14,602 nucleotides of DNA from Phycisphaerales bacterium (lineage in GTDB: Bacteria; Planctomycetota; Phycisphaerae; Phycisphaerales; UBA1924), in NCBI GenBank assembly GCA_016763115.1, contig JAESUL010000131.1, positions 1 through 14,602 of the forward strand, given 5' to 3'. This document shows positions 1 to 7,844 of this stretch, in pieces; positions within the stretch are counted from its first letter, which is position 1, and every line of letters begins with the position of its first letter. The notes under the pieces were generated by a model. It was not told where the DNA came from. It ran no database searches and saw nothing but the letters and a program-made list of their open reading frames with translations. The translations under genes and the position numbers were made by a program.

Positions 1-11
1 CATCAAAATAC

Positions 12-84
12 GCCACCTTAGCTCAGTTGATAGAGCAGCTGATTTGTAATCTGCAGGTCCTCGGTTTGAGTCCGAGAGGTGGCT
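12..84 (+). tRNA. tRNA-Thr (anticodon TGT)
   Basis: A 73-nt cloverleaf folds directly. The acceptor stem is 12-18 with 77-83, discriminator T84. The D stem is 21-24/33-36, the anticodon loop TTTGTAA is at 43-49 (anticodon TGT), and the T arm is 60-64/72-76. No CCA is encoded. Two features are unusual: the middle pair of the anticodon stem is T40 opposite T52, and the elbow positions are A instead of G19 (D loop AGTTGATA) and T instead of C56 (T loop TTTGAGT), which together keep a Watson-Crick tertiary pair. No terminator follows before the next tRNA, so the two may be co-transcribed. Confidence 0.95.
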
Positions 85-98
85 TTGGGCTTGGTTTG

Positions 99-127
99 TT
101 GCCTCGGCAGCGTCCTGAGCCTAGATT
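99..127 (+). promoter_or_regulatory. possible sigma-70-type promoter for tRNA-Tyr
   Basis: TTGCCT (99-104) and TAGATT (122-127) are separated by 17 bp, each matching four of six consensus bases. A start near 134 would leave a leader of about 28 nt before tRNA-Tyr. The match is weak and could be chance; read-through from upstream of tRNA-Thr is the alternative. Confidence 0.25.
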
Positions 128-162
128 TGGCACTCCCTTGCATCTGTGAGGGGACACTTATC

Positions 163-245
163 GGGCGTGTATCCAAGTGGCCAAAGGACGGGGATTGTAA
201 ATCCTCTTGCGTTAGCATTCGATGGTTCGAATCCATCCGCGCCCA
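163..245 (+). tRNA. tRNA-Tyr (anticodon GTA)
   Basis: This is an 83-nt class II tRNA. The acceptor stem is 163-169 with 238-244 (one G-T pair), discriminator A245. The anticodon stem is 190-194/202-206 around loop TTGTAAA (anticodon GTA). A 14-nt variable arm (207-220) has a short TGC/GCA stem, and the T arm 221-225/233-237 has the standard TTCGAAT loop. The long variable arm together with GTA identifies tyrosine. CCA is not encoded. An intrinsic terminator begins five bases after the gene. Confidence 0.96.
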
Positions 246-250
246 TTGAA

Positions 251-278
251 GGCTTCTCCTCGGAGGGGCTTTTTTTTT
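251..278 (+). terminator. intrinsic terminator of the tRNA unit
   Basis: An 8-bp stem (251-258 with 263-270, including G-T pairs) encloses a CTCG tetraloop and runs directly into nine consecutive T residues (270-278). This is the classic Rho-independent form and separates the tRNAs from the kinase operon. Confidence 0.85.
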
Positions 279-449
279 ATGCCTAGGTACTTCTGAAATC
301 CAGGCATTGATGGTCCGAGAATAGTAGATGATCGGGAATCTTCCCCGAGTGAGGGCTCGGCAATGGTGCAGTTGCTCTTCGTGTTCAAGTTGGCTCTCTG
401 ATGACCGATATTCCATGGGAAGAGCCAGTTATACGCGGAGTTTGCCTCT
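279..449. other. intergenic leader before the kinase/pilus operon
   Basis: No gene is visible here. It holds three inverted repeats: ATGCCT/AGGCAT with two further pairs (279-287 with 300-307, one bulged A), CCGAG/CTCGG (345-349 with 356-360), and TGGCTCT/AGAGCCA (391-397 with 421-427). The operon promoter should lie here, but I found no convincing -35/-10 pair. The last repeat lies close to the kinase ribosome binding site and might be an operator or an mRNA hairpin; that is only a suggestion. Confidence 0.4.
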
Positions 450-2315
450 ATGGGATCAGGTCTGTTCAAGAATGTGATGGGAAATCGTTTCGGGCTTGCC
501 CGAGGCGAGAAGTTCGTCGCCGCGACCGGGCTCGGATTTGTCACCACGCTCATTGTCGCATTTGGCGTCATGGGATGGATGACCATCCGCTCGATCGAAC
601 AGGGCAACGCACAACTGATCGAAACCAACGCGAAGCAACTGACATCAATCCTCGCGTCCCAGGCAGAACTACGCCTCCAAGAGGGGGACTTATCAGGCTT
701 ACGCCGATTGATTCTTGATGCAGCATCATCGGGCGGGGTCGAGCATTGCTCGGTTGTTGTTCCTGGTGTTGGCATCATCGCATCGACCACGGTTTCAGAG
801 ATCGATATCCAATCGCTCGATGAGATCAAGGCTTCGGGCATCGGTTCGGAGCGATTGGTACGGGTACTTGAAAATGGGCGCGTCGAGGTTCATGAGCCGT
901 TGCGTGTTGGTGAACAGCATTTGATGGTCCTTCAGATCGCTACTTCTCCCAGCAGCACCGGGTCGGTTGCGGGCTATGTACAAACGATTTTGGTGGTGGT
1001 TGGTGCCAGCGGGCTCGTGCTGATGCTCTGGATATACCGTCGATTCCGGACCAAACTCGGGGGGATCAGCGCGGTTGGTGAATCATTGATCGATTTTCAC
1101 AAAGGCGAACGCCGGGTGGAATGCCTGCGAGTCGGTGATATGCTCGGGACAGAAGCCCAGGCATTCAATCAGATGCTGATCGAACGCGAGGCGGTTGAGA
1201 ACGAATCGGTTGACCGCGAGATCCGCGAATGCTTTGCGACCCATGGTGGCGATGGCGTCGGTCTGCGAGAAGCGTGCAGCACGATCACGCAAGGCTTGAT
1301 GATCGTCGATGCCGCATTGTTGGTGCAGTACTCCAATGGAGCGGCGTGCTCGTTCCTTGGACACGATGGCACACATACAGACGGATGGATGCTTGAAGGG
1401 CAGGGCATCGAGCAAGAGTTGATTGACGCGGTGCATCAAGTGCTTGACGGCTCGAGCGGGACACGCTTGGTCGTTGAGACCGGAGATCTCACTCAGGTCA
1501 GCGGCGGGTCCACCGTGCTCAAAATCGTCATCACACAGATCGCCGACGGCGACGATCAGCGGGTGATCTTGGTGATCGAGGACATTACCCAGCAGCGGAT
1601 CTCGGATGAATCACGCAATACCCTGATGGCCCAGGCAACGCATGAGTTGCGGACGCCTTTGACCAATATCCGGTTGTATGTTGAAGAAGCGATCGAGGCG
1701 GGGTCTGAGGACGAAGCGATGCGGGAGACCGCGCTCAATGTCATCAACAAGGAATCGCGTCGGCTTGAACGGGTGATCAGCGACATGATGAGCGTGTCGG
1801 AGATCGAAGCCGGCTCGCTGTCGATCCGGATGGGTGATCTTCGGATTGGTGATCTTGTTTCAGGGCTTGAGCTGGATTACAAGGCACAAGCCAAAGAGAA
1901 ATCTATTGAGTTGTCGTTTAATCTGCCGCCCAAAATGCCGGTTCTGCAAGCCGATCGTGATCGGGTCGAGCAGGCGTTGCACAACCTGATCGGCAACGCG
2001 ATGAAATACACGCCTGAGGGCGGAAAAGTTGCTGTCCGGTTCGCATTCGATGATGACGATTCGATGCGTGTCGAGGTGGTCGATACCGGGATCGGGATTG
2101 ATCCCGATGAATGCGCCAAGATATTCGAGAAGTTCTATCGCGCGGACGATCGGCGAGTTTCTGATGTCACCGGCTCGGGGCTCGGGCTCGCGCTTGCACG
2201 CGAGATCGCCCGGCTGCATGGCGGGGATATCACGGTGGAGTCCGAGATCGACCACGGCAGCACCTTCACACTCACGATCCCGTCGGGTACAGAGTCAATG
2301 AATCAGGCAGCGTAA
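450..2315 (+). CDS. membrane-bound sensor histidine kinase (HAMP-PAS-HisKA-HATPase)
   Basis: A 621-residue sensor kinase. A transmembrane helix at about 23-44, an extracytoplasmic sensor region of about 130 residues, and a second helix at about 175-196 are followed by a HAMP-like linker (197-250), a PAS-like domain (about 275-382) and the kinase core. The core is intact: H-box HELRTP with phospho-acceptor H398, N-box Asn516, G1 box DTGIGI from D545, an F-box FEKFYR, and G2 box GSGLGLAL from G575. The ATG at 450 has a GGAG 9 bases upstream; ATG 474 is a weaker alternative. It is the first gene of the pilus locus, and its stop codon overlaps the ribosome binding site of the STAS gene. No receiver gene is adjacent on this strand, so its output partner is unknown. 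The sensor region matches no family I can name. Confidence 0.93.
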   Translation: MGSGLFKNVMGNRFGLARGEKFVAATGLGFVTTLIVAFGVMGWMTIRSIEQGNAQLIETNAKQLTSILASQAELRLQEGDLSGLRRLILDAASSGGVEHCSVVVPGVGIIASTTVSEIDIQSLDEIKASGIGSERLVRVLENGRVEVHEPLRVGEQHLMVLQIATSPSSTGSVAGYVQTILVVVGASGLVLMLWIYRRFRTKLGGISAVGESLIDFHKGERRVECLRVGDMLGTEAQAFNQMLIEREAVENESVDREIRECFATHGGDGVGLREACSTITQGLMIVDAALLVQYSNGAACSFLGHDGTHTDGWMLEGQGIEQELIDAVHQVLDGSSGTRLVVETGDLTQVSGGSTVLKIVITQIADGDDQRVILVIEDITQQRISDESRNTLMAQATHELRTPLTNIRLYVEEAIEAGSEDEAMRETALNVINKESRRLERVISDMMSVSEIEAGSLSIRMGDLRIGDLVSGLELDYKAQAKEKSIELSFNLPPKMPVLQADRDRVEQALHNLIGNAMKYTPEGGKVAVRFAFDDDDSMRVEVVDTGIGIDPDECAKIFEKFYRADDRRVSDVTGSGLGLALAREIARLHGGDITVESEIDHGSTFTLTIPSGTESMNQAA

Positions 2316-2325
2316 GGAGGGACTG

Positions 2326-2664
2326 ATGCGAATCGAAGAATCTCAGCACGGTGCGGTGACGGTCATCCGTCCACTCGGCCCTCTTGCCAGTCAGGGCGAT
2401 GCGACCTTGCTCGATGAGCACGCACGCAAAGCCGTGAAACAATCGCATGGGCGTGTTGTCCTTGATGCATCGAAGGTCTCGTTCATCGATTCGTTTGGGC
2501 TTGAGGCATTGGTTGACATTTCCGATCGGCTTGCGAGCAGCGGGAAATCATTCCGGATCTGTGGCATCAGCGAAACGCTCCGAGAGGTCTTTGCGATCAC
2601 CGAACTCACTGCGAAGTTTCAGCAGTACGAGGATGTCCAGGGTGCGGTCAGGAGTTTCCTCTAG
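2326..2664 (+). CDS. stand-alone STAS-domain protein (anti-sigma factor antagonist type)
   Basis: A 112-residue single STAS domain of the SpoIIAA/RsbV size. It has the expected start ('VTVIRPLGPL') and the conserved loop VSFIDSFGLEAL, with the candidate phosphorylatable serine S56 preceded by D55. In the family, such proteins switch partners with anti-sigma kinases or scaffold signalling complexes. An excellent AAGGAGG (2314-2320) precedes the ATG by 5 bases and overlaps the kinase stop codon, so the two genes are coupled. The gspE start codon follows its stop codon with no gap. No anti-sigma factor or PP2C phosphatase gene is present in the window, so the partner is unknown; it may receive input from the upstream kinase (inference). 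Confidence 0.88.
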   Translation: MRIEESQHGAVTVIRPLGPLASQGDATLLDEHARKAVKQSHGRVVLDASKVSFIDSFGLEALVDISDRLASSGKSFRICGISETLREVFAITELTAKFQQYEDVQGAVRSFL

Positions 2665-4452
2665 GTGAACGACGACCAGAAACCAACACAGCGACTCACG
2701 CGAGCACAACGCCCGCGTCTTGTCGGCGAGGTGCTCGTAACGGATGGACATATCTCCGAGGAGCAACTCTCGCGTGCGCTGGCCGAGCAGAAATCCGCGG
2801 GACAAAGGCTTGGCGAGTTGCTGGTGAGCCAGGGCACTGTATCAGGGATGACACTTGTACGATCATTGGCCAAGTGCCTCGGTGTTCGCGGCGTTCAGTT
2901 GCGTCATGGGCTGCTTGATTCATCGCTGATTTCGCTCATCGACGAGGAAGAGGCCGAGCGGTTGAAGGTGCTCCCGATGTTCCGTGTGCACGATACGCTG
3001 ACGGTCGCGATGGTCGAGCCTCAAAGCCTGCCCACGATTGATCGGCTGCGTGATCTGACGGGGATGAAGATCCGCCCGGTGCTTGCGCTCGAAGACAACA
3101 TTCTTGAGTACATCAAGAAATACGCGGGCGGCGATGTTGATGTTGATGCCTTCTTGACAAGCCTTGCCGAGAGCGATATTGAGGTGGTCGAGCGTGAACG
3201 GATTGACGAGGGGCCAAGCACCGATCTCGATCACATGATCGAGGGATCACCGATAGTGAATCTGGTGAATGTGGCCTTGATTACTGCGGTGAAAGACAAA
3301 GCGTCGGATATTCATATCGAGCCGAGCGCGAAGGGGACACGCATTCGGTACCGGATTGATGGCGGGTTGCGGAACCTGATGAAGCCGCCGCCGGGCATGC
3401 ACGCGGCGATTGTGAGCCGGGTCAAGATCATTGGAAAGATGGACATCGCGGAAAAGCGATTGCCACAGGAAGGGCGTGTGCGGATCGTTGCCGAGGGGCG
3501 TGAGATTGATCTGCGGGTGTCGAGTATCCCAACCTTGTTGGGCGAAAAACTCGTGATCCGAATTCTCGACAAACAAAACTTGCAAGTTTGCATGGAGGAT
3601 CTCGGGTTCCGTACAGGGGTGCTCGATGGGTTCCAGCGAGTGCTCCGTCTGACGCACGGGATGGTGCTCGTGACCGGGCCGACCGGTTCGGGCAAGACGA
3701 CGACACTGTACTCGGCGCTGGACCTTCTCCGCAGCCCCGAGCACAATATTGTGACGGTCGAGGACCCGGTTGAATACCAGTTGGATCTGATCAACCAGAT
3801 TCAGGTTCACGAAGCGATCGGGTTGACCTTTGCACGGACACTCCGATCTATTCTTCGTCAGGACCCCGATATTATCATGATCGGCGAGATCCGCGACGGA
3901 GAAACCGCAGCCGTGGCGGTGCAGGCCGCGCTGACCGGGCATGGGGTATTGGCAACGCTGCATACGAATGATGCGCCCGGTGCGGTGGCAAGATTGATGG
4001 ACATGGATGTTCAGCCGTACCTGCTGAGTTCTGCGCTCAACGGCGTGGTCGCCCAGCGGTTGGCGCGGACAACCTGCGGGTCGTGCGAGATGAAGTATTA
4101 TCCGAGCGAACAAGCCCTTATCGACGCCGGGCTCGCTCATATGCAGGGTCGTGCGTTCCGAAAAGGTGCGGGGTGCTCGGAGTGTCACGACAGTGGGTTC
4201 CAGGGTCGCTTGGGCATCTATGAGTTTATGGAAGTGACGCCCGAGGTTCGGCGGATGATTTATCGCAATGCTCCAACGCATGAGATCCGGACCGAGTTGC
4301 ACCGCGTCGGGCAGCGGTCACTCCGCGAAGAAGGGGTGCAGCTTGCGATCGACCAGAAAACAAGCCTCGAGGAGATCCTCCGTGTGACACAAACTGATGA
4401 GGGTGATGGCGAACAGGATGAATCAACCGCCGTCATTGGGGAGGCTGCATGA
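2665..4452 (+). CDS. gspE: type II secretion / type IV pilus assembly ATPase (GspE/PilB) with MshEN domain
   Basis: A 595-residue hexameric motor ATPase that drives (pseudo)pilin polymerisation from the cytoplasmic side. N-terminal residues 19-71 carry two 24-residue MshEN repeats, separated by 5 residues: the first starts LVGEVLV, the second RLGELLV. The linker leads to the N2 domain (ASDIHIEP at 213-220), Walker A GPTGSGKTTT with K344, Walker B with E408 (IIMIGEIRD), the His box (LATLHTNDA) and the zinc-binding cysteines C471/C474 and C504/C507, which PilB/GspE has and PilT lacks. The start is GTG, immediately after the STAS stop, with AGGAG 10 bases upstream. The gene ends in an ATGA overlap with gspF. 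The first MshEN repeat lacks the canonical Arg (Leu instead) and the second ends in Cys rather than Gln, so c-di-GMP binding is plausible but not certain. PilB is an equally good name. Confidence 0.95.
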   Translation: MNDDQKPTQRLTRAQRPRLVGEVLVTDGHISEEQLSRALAEQKSAGQRLGELLVSQGTVSGMTLVRSLAKCLGVRGVQLRHGLLDSSLISLIDEEEAERLKVLPMFRVHDTLTVAMVEPQSLPTIDRLRDLTGMKIRPVLALEDNILEYIKKYAGGDVDVDAFLTSLAESDIEVVERERIDEGPSTDLDHMIEGSPIVNLVNVALITAVKDKASDIHIEPSAKGTRIRYRIDGGLRNLMKPPPGMHAAIVSRVKIIGKMDIAEKRLPQEGRVRIVAEGREIDLRVSSIPTLLGEKLVIRILDKQNLQVCMEDLGFRTGVLDGFQRVLRLTHGMVLVTGPTGSGKTTTLYSALDLLRSPEHNIVTVEDPVEYQLDLINQIQVHEAIGLTFARTLRSILRQDPDIIMIGEIRDGETAAVAVQAALTGHGVLATLHTNDAPGAVARLMDMDVQPYLLSSALNGVVAQRLARTTCGSCEMKYYPSEQALIDAGLAHMQGRAFRKGAGCSECHDSGFQGRLGIYEFMEVTPEVRRMIYRNAPTHEIRTELHRVGQRSLREEGVQLAIDQKTSLEEILRVTQTDEGDGEQDESTAVIGEAA

Positions 4453-5666
4453 GTTATACATACGAAGCATATGACTCGGCAGGCGCGTTGCAGAAGGGCG
4501 TGATCGAAGCAGCATCGGTTGATGAGGCGACGGAACTCTTGCGGGCCAAGAAACTGTTTGTGAGTTCGATCGCCGAGGGTGGATCGGTGTCAACCAAGAA
4601 GAAACGCAAGCTGGGATCAAAGCGGGTTTCATCGAAGACCATCGCGATGTTCGCCCGTGAACTGGCAGTATTGGTGTCCACCGGCACGCCAATTCTTGAC
4701 GCGATAGCCTCGCTCAAACGCCAATCGCGTGATGAGAACTGGATCGCCGTGCTTGCAGATGTTCAGCGTCGCCTGGAAGAGGGTGACTCCCTGAGCGTCG
4801 CGCTCGAAGCCCATTCGTCTGTATTTGATGCGGTTTTCCGCTCGCTCGTATCCGCGGGTGAATCGAGCGGGCATCTTGATGCGATGCTGACGCGGCTGGC
4901 GATTCTGACACGCCGACAAGCGCAGATTAAGGCCAATATTTCCGGTGCGATGGTGTATCCGATCTTGCTCACCGGGATCTCGCTGATTGTGCTTGGCGTG
5001 ATGATCGGGGTGGTGTTGCCGCGGTTCTCGGGGCTGTTCGAGACACTCGATACGCCTTTGCCCCCGACAACAAAGATACTCATGTCGATGTCTGACATTA
5101 TGCGTTCGTACTGGTGGGGGATTATACCGGTATTCATCGGTCTGGTGAGCGCACTGGTTGTTTGGCTTCGTAGTGAATCGGGCACGGACGCTGTGGGAAC
5201 GATTATTCTCAAGACCCCAAATGTTGGTGATATTTATCGCCAGTTCAACACGGCTCGGATTACTCGGCTCATGGGCGTGCTCCTCGAAGCACATGTCCCG
5301 ATGCTCGACGCGATTCATCTCACCCGCCAGTCCGTGTCGCATCGCTCATACCGTGAGTTGCTCACCAATGCCGAAGACGCGGTGACCAAGGGTGAAACGA
5401 TCAGTTCCGCGTTTGATCGCGGCGGGCTGATTGTGCCTTCGGTTGTTGAGGCGTTGCGGAACGGCGAGCAGTCGGGACGATTGGGCGATGTGCTTAACAG
5501 TGTTTCAGATTATCTCGATGAGGAAAACGAGACGATTGTGCGCTCGATTTCGAGCATCATTGAGCCGGTCATCATGATTATTCTCGGCATCTTTGTCGGG
5601 ATCGTCGCGATCAGCATGTTCTTGCCACTGTTCGATCTGACCGCTTCAACCGGTGGGGGTGGGTGA
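4449..5666 (+). CDS. gspF: inner-membrane platform protein GspF/PilC
   Basis: A 405-residue polytopic protein with two T2SSF domains (about 66-189 and 268-391). Each has the family's G-E-x-S-G-x-L signature (GESSGHL near 137 and GEQSGRL near 339). Transmembrane helices lie at about 168-190, 221-241 and 370-393, the usual three-helix topology, and the length is typical. GspF couples the GspE motor to pilin insertion. The ATG lies in an ATGA overlap with gspE, preceded by GGGGAGG (4438-4444). A Gly-rich tail ends the protein, and its stop overlaps the pilM start (TGATG). Confidence 0.95.
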   Translation: MSYTYEAYDSAGALQKGVIEAASVDEATELLRAKKLFVSSIAEGGSVSTKKKRKLGSKRVSSKTIAMFARELAVLVSTGTPILDAIASLKRQSRDENWIAVLADVQRRLEEGDSLSVALEAHSSVFDAVFRSLVSAGESSGHLDAMLTRLAILTRRQAQIKANISGAMVYPILLTGISLIVLGVMIGVVLPRFSGLFETLDTPLPPTTKILMSMSDIMRSYWWGIIPVFIGLVSALVVWLRSESGTDAVGTIILKTPNVGDIYRQFNTARITRLMGVLLEAHVPMLDAIHLTRQSVSHRSYRELLTNAEDAVTKGETISSAFDRGGLIVPSVVEALRNGEQSGRLGDVLNSVSDYLDEENETIVRSISSIIEPVIMIILGIFVGIVAISMFLPLFDLTASTGGGG

Positions 5667-6691
5667 TGGGTATTGCTGTGCAAACATCATGTTCGTCGAT
5701 CGGGCTTGTCCACGATTCCAACGAGTTTCGCGCGGTGCAGTTGCAGCGAGGGGGATGGGGAGAGCGGGTGCTGGCTACAGCGATATTTCCTCGCATGATC
5801 GGTGGGTGTGGGCTGGAACTGAGCGAGGATGAACTCCGGTGGGTCGGCTCAATGCTTGCCCGGCGCGGGTTTGTGGGCAATCGGCTTTCGCTGCTGCCGG
5901 CATCAAAATGGTGCTCGTCGCACATCCTTGAACTGCCCCCGGTCGATGATATCAAAGCCAAGCAACAAGTCGCGCGGGTGGAAGTGGCGCGAGAACGAAA
6001 ATGCGATCTAAACTCATTCGGGATCGGGCTCTGGGACCTTCCGGCAAAGGGACGAACACGCGAGACCATGGCGGTGTCGTGTGATCGATCGCCGCTCGAC
6101 GAGGCATTGGACCAACTGGCCGCGGTCGGGTTTGATCCTCTCGCGATTGACCTTCCTGAGCAGACCGTTGTCCGTGCATCTTTGGACCAGGAGAATAGTA
6201 TCGGGATTGCGGGGTACTTGCACATCGGATGGGACTCATCTCTGGCGGTCATCGCAAACGATGGCGTGGTTGTGTATATTCGGCGGGTTGCCCACGGGCT
6301 CGGCGATGTTCATACCCAGATAAAAGAGCAGTACGGATTGGATCAGGCCGCCCTTGCCCGGCTTGTTCAGCGGGTGCAAGATGAGCAACTCGAGGATCAC
6401 GAACGACCTGTTGGAGCCATGTGGACCATGATGACCCGTTCGCTTGTGGAAGAACTCGATGTCGCGGTCCGGTATGTTTCACATGCGTATCGAATGGCAG
6501 AACTCGGCTCGATCTGTCTGAGTGGGTACGGAGCGACCCACAGCGGGCTCATCGAGCAGGTGGATACATTGCTCGGCATGCCTGTTTCTCCGCTTGTACC
6601 CGAGACGCTGAAGATTTCGGGGATCTCCTCAGCGCAGTGTGCCCTTCTTGCCATGCCCTACGGGCTGGCAGTGAGGAATGATCGCCCATGA
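5666..6691 (+). CDS. pilM: PilM-like actin-fold protein with altered nucleotide-binding motifs
   Basis: About 341 residues, the PilM/GspL cytoplasmic-domain size. The N-terminus (IGLVHDSNEFRAVQLQRGG, 12-30) aligns with the first phosphate loop of PilM, and the C-terminus (SGYGATHSGLIEQ from 286) aligns with the adenosine motif. PilM normally binds ATP and the PilN N-terminal peptide, forming a ring under the platform. Here the Asp of phosphate loop 1 is Val15, the Asp of the second 'DIG' motif is His186, and the G-G-G motif is SGYG, so nucleotide binding may be weak or lost. I chose the ATG at 5666 (TGATG overlap with gspF); a GTG at 5663 would add one residue. Family assignment rests on motif shape and on its place between gspF and a PilN-like gene. 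Confidence 0.8.
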   Translation: MGIAVQTSCSSIGLVHDSNEFRAVQLQRGGWGERVLATAIFPRMIGGCGLELSEDELRWVGSMLARRGFVGNRLSLLPASKWCSSHILELPPVDDIKAKQQVARVEVARERKCDLNSFGIGLWDLPAKGRTRETMAVSCDRSPLDEALDQLAAVGFDPLAIDLPEQTVVRASLDQENSIGIAGYLHIGWDSSLAVIANDGVVVYIRRVAHGLGDVHTQIKEQYGLDQAALARLVQRVQDEQLEDHERPVGAMWTMMTRSLVEELDVAVRYVSHAYRMAELGSICLSGYGATHSGLIEQVDTLLGMPVSPLVPETLKISGISSAQCALLAMPYGLAVRNDRP

Positions 6692-7287
6692 AGAATGCAG
6701 TGAATCAGATCAACCTTATCCCCGCCGACCGTATTCTTGAACGCAAGCAACTCCGGGCATTCTCGCGGTGGAGCATTGTTTGCTTCCTGGGTGCATTTGT
6801 GTGTGGCGTGCCCGTTCTTGTTGTTCTTCTCGCGTCGGGGGTTGCCCAAGACACACTGGGCCTTCGCACCTTTGAGAATGCGGGGCGTGTTGAATCAACA
6901 ATGCAATCGAATCAGGGTTTGCAGAAGCAACTGATTCTGCTCAATACGCAGAGCGAAGCGGTTGCGATGCTCGAACGCCGAATTGATTGGGGTGGAATCT
7001 TCCAGGGGCTTGCAACAGCGGCCAAGGACAGGGCTTGGCTTGACCGTGTTGAGTGCGGAACGCAGACGGGGCAGAATGCTGAGCGGGTGGAAATCAAGAT
7101 CCATGGGTATGCAGATTCGCAGGGCGCAACGCGTGGATTCGTGGTATCGCTCGAGCAGATCGGGCTCTTTGATGAGGTTGTTCTCGATGATACAACCCGC
7201 GTCTTTGCCAAGGACACCGAGCGTATCCAGTTTGGAATTACCCTGGTACTCGATCCGAGCTTGGTTGAAAAGGGGGTGGACCGATGA
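6688..7287 (+). CDS. pilN: PilN-like inner-membrane assembly protein
   Basis: 199 residues with the PilN layout: a short cytoplasmic N-terminus containing INLIP (8-12), the peptide that PilM proteins bind, one transmembrane helix (about 29-51), a coiled region (about 60-100), and a periplasmic ferredoxin-like segment. It starts in an ATGA overlap with pilM and ends in an ATGA overlap with the next gene. Sequence beyond INLIP is divergent, so the call relies on motif, topology and gene order; GspL C-terminal-type function is equivalent. Confidence 0.78.
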   Translation: MKNAVNQINLIPADRILERKQLRAFSRWSIVCFLGAFVCGVPVLVVLLASGVAQDTLGLRTFENAGRVESTMQSNQGLQKQLILLNTQSEAVAMLERRIDWGGIFQGLATAAKDRAWLDRVECGTQTGQNAERVEIKIHGYADSQGATRGFVVSLEQIGLFDEVVLDDTTRVFAKDTERIQFGITLVLDPSLVEKGVDR

Positions 7288-7844
7288 ATCCCTTTAGTCT
7301 GTGTAAAAAAATACAGCCCACGGGCATACACGCGATTGGTGGAGTTGCTGTTGCATCTATGGTTTTTGGGTCCTCGATGTTCCTTTACCAAACGGCGAAG
7401 AGCGGGAATGCGAAAGCAGAACTCAAGCACATCGAATATTCTCAGAGTGTGCTCAAACTCGAAGAGCAGGCAGATTCAAGCACGGCGTTGCATGCACAGA
7501 TCCAGGATATCCAGAGCAGGGTCGAGTCCTTGCCAATGCTTGATCGTGCATCGTCCTATAACCAACGATCGGCGATGATCGCATCTGTGGCCGAAAGTTC
7601 GGGCATCCGCATCGACACGCTCCAGCCCGAAGAACAACGGACGGAGGGGCGGGTTTCGTGGATTCCTATCGTGTGCACCGGCGAGGGCGGGGTTGATTCG
7701 CTCATGTCATGGATTGAGACACTCGAAAAAGAATGGCCCGATATCGTGGTGCAATCACTCAGTATTGACACCGGATCGGCTGATGGTCTGGTCCGTTTGG
7801 GTGTTGTGTTCCGGTGGTATGTTCTGGCGCCTCAAGCGGGATGA
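7284..7844 (+). CDS. pilO: PilO/GspM-like inner-membrane assembly protein
   Basis: 186 residues: a short cytoplasmic N-terminus, one transmembrane helix (about 16-36), a coiled coil (about 40-80) and a periplasmic alpha/beta domain. This is the PilO/GspM plan, and the protein would pair with the preceding PilN-like protein. The ATG overlaps the previous stop (ATGA), and its own stop overlaps the next start. There is little recognisable sequence identity; position and topology carry the call. Confidence 0.7.
   Translation: MNPFSLCKKIQPTGIHAIGGVAVASMVFGSSMFLYQTAKSGNAKAELKHIEYSQSVLKLEEQADSSTALHAQIQDIQSRVESLPMLDRASSYNQRSAMIASVAESSGIRIDTLQPEEQRTEGRVSWIPIVCTGEGGVDSLMSWIETLEKEWPDIVVQSLSIDTGSADGLVRLGVVFRWYVLAPQAG

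Noticed and set aside
127..142. Sigma-54-like motif TTGGCACTCCCTTGCA between the two tRNAs
   Set aside because: The two half-sites are near perfect, but the spacer is one base short of the strict sigma-54 spacing, and the location upstream of a tRNA with no activator site makes chance likely.
3247..4302. Long open frame (351 codons) on the minus strand inside gspE
   Set aside because: It lies wholly within a gene with intact ATPase motifs, its product is rich in His/Arg/Pro in the way antisense frames of GC-rich genes are, and no domain is recognisable.
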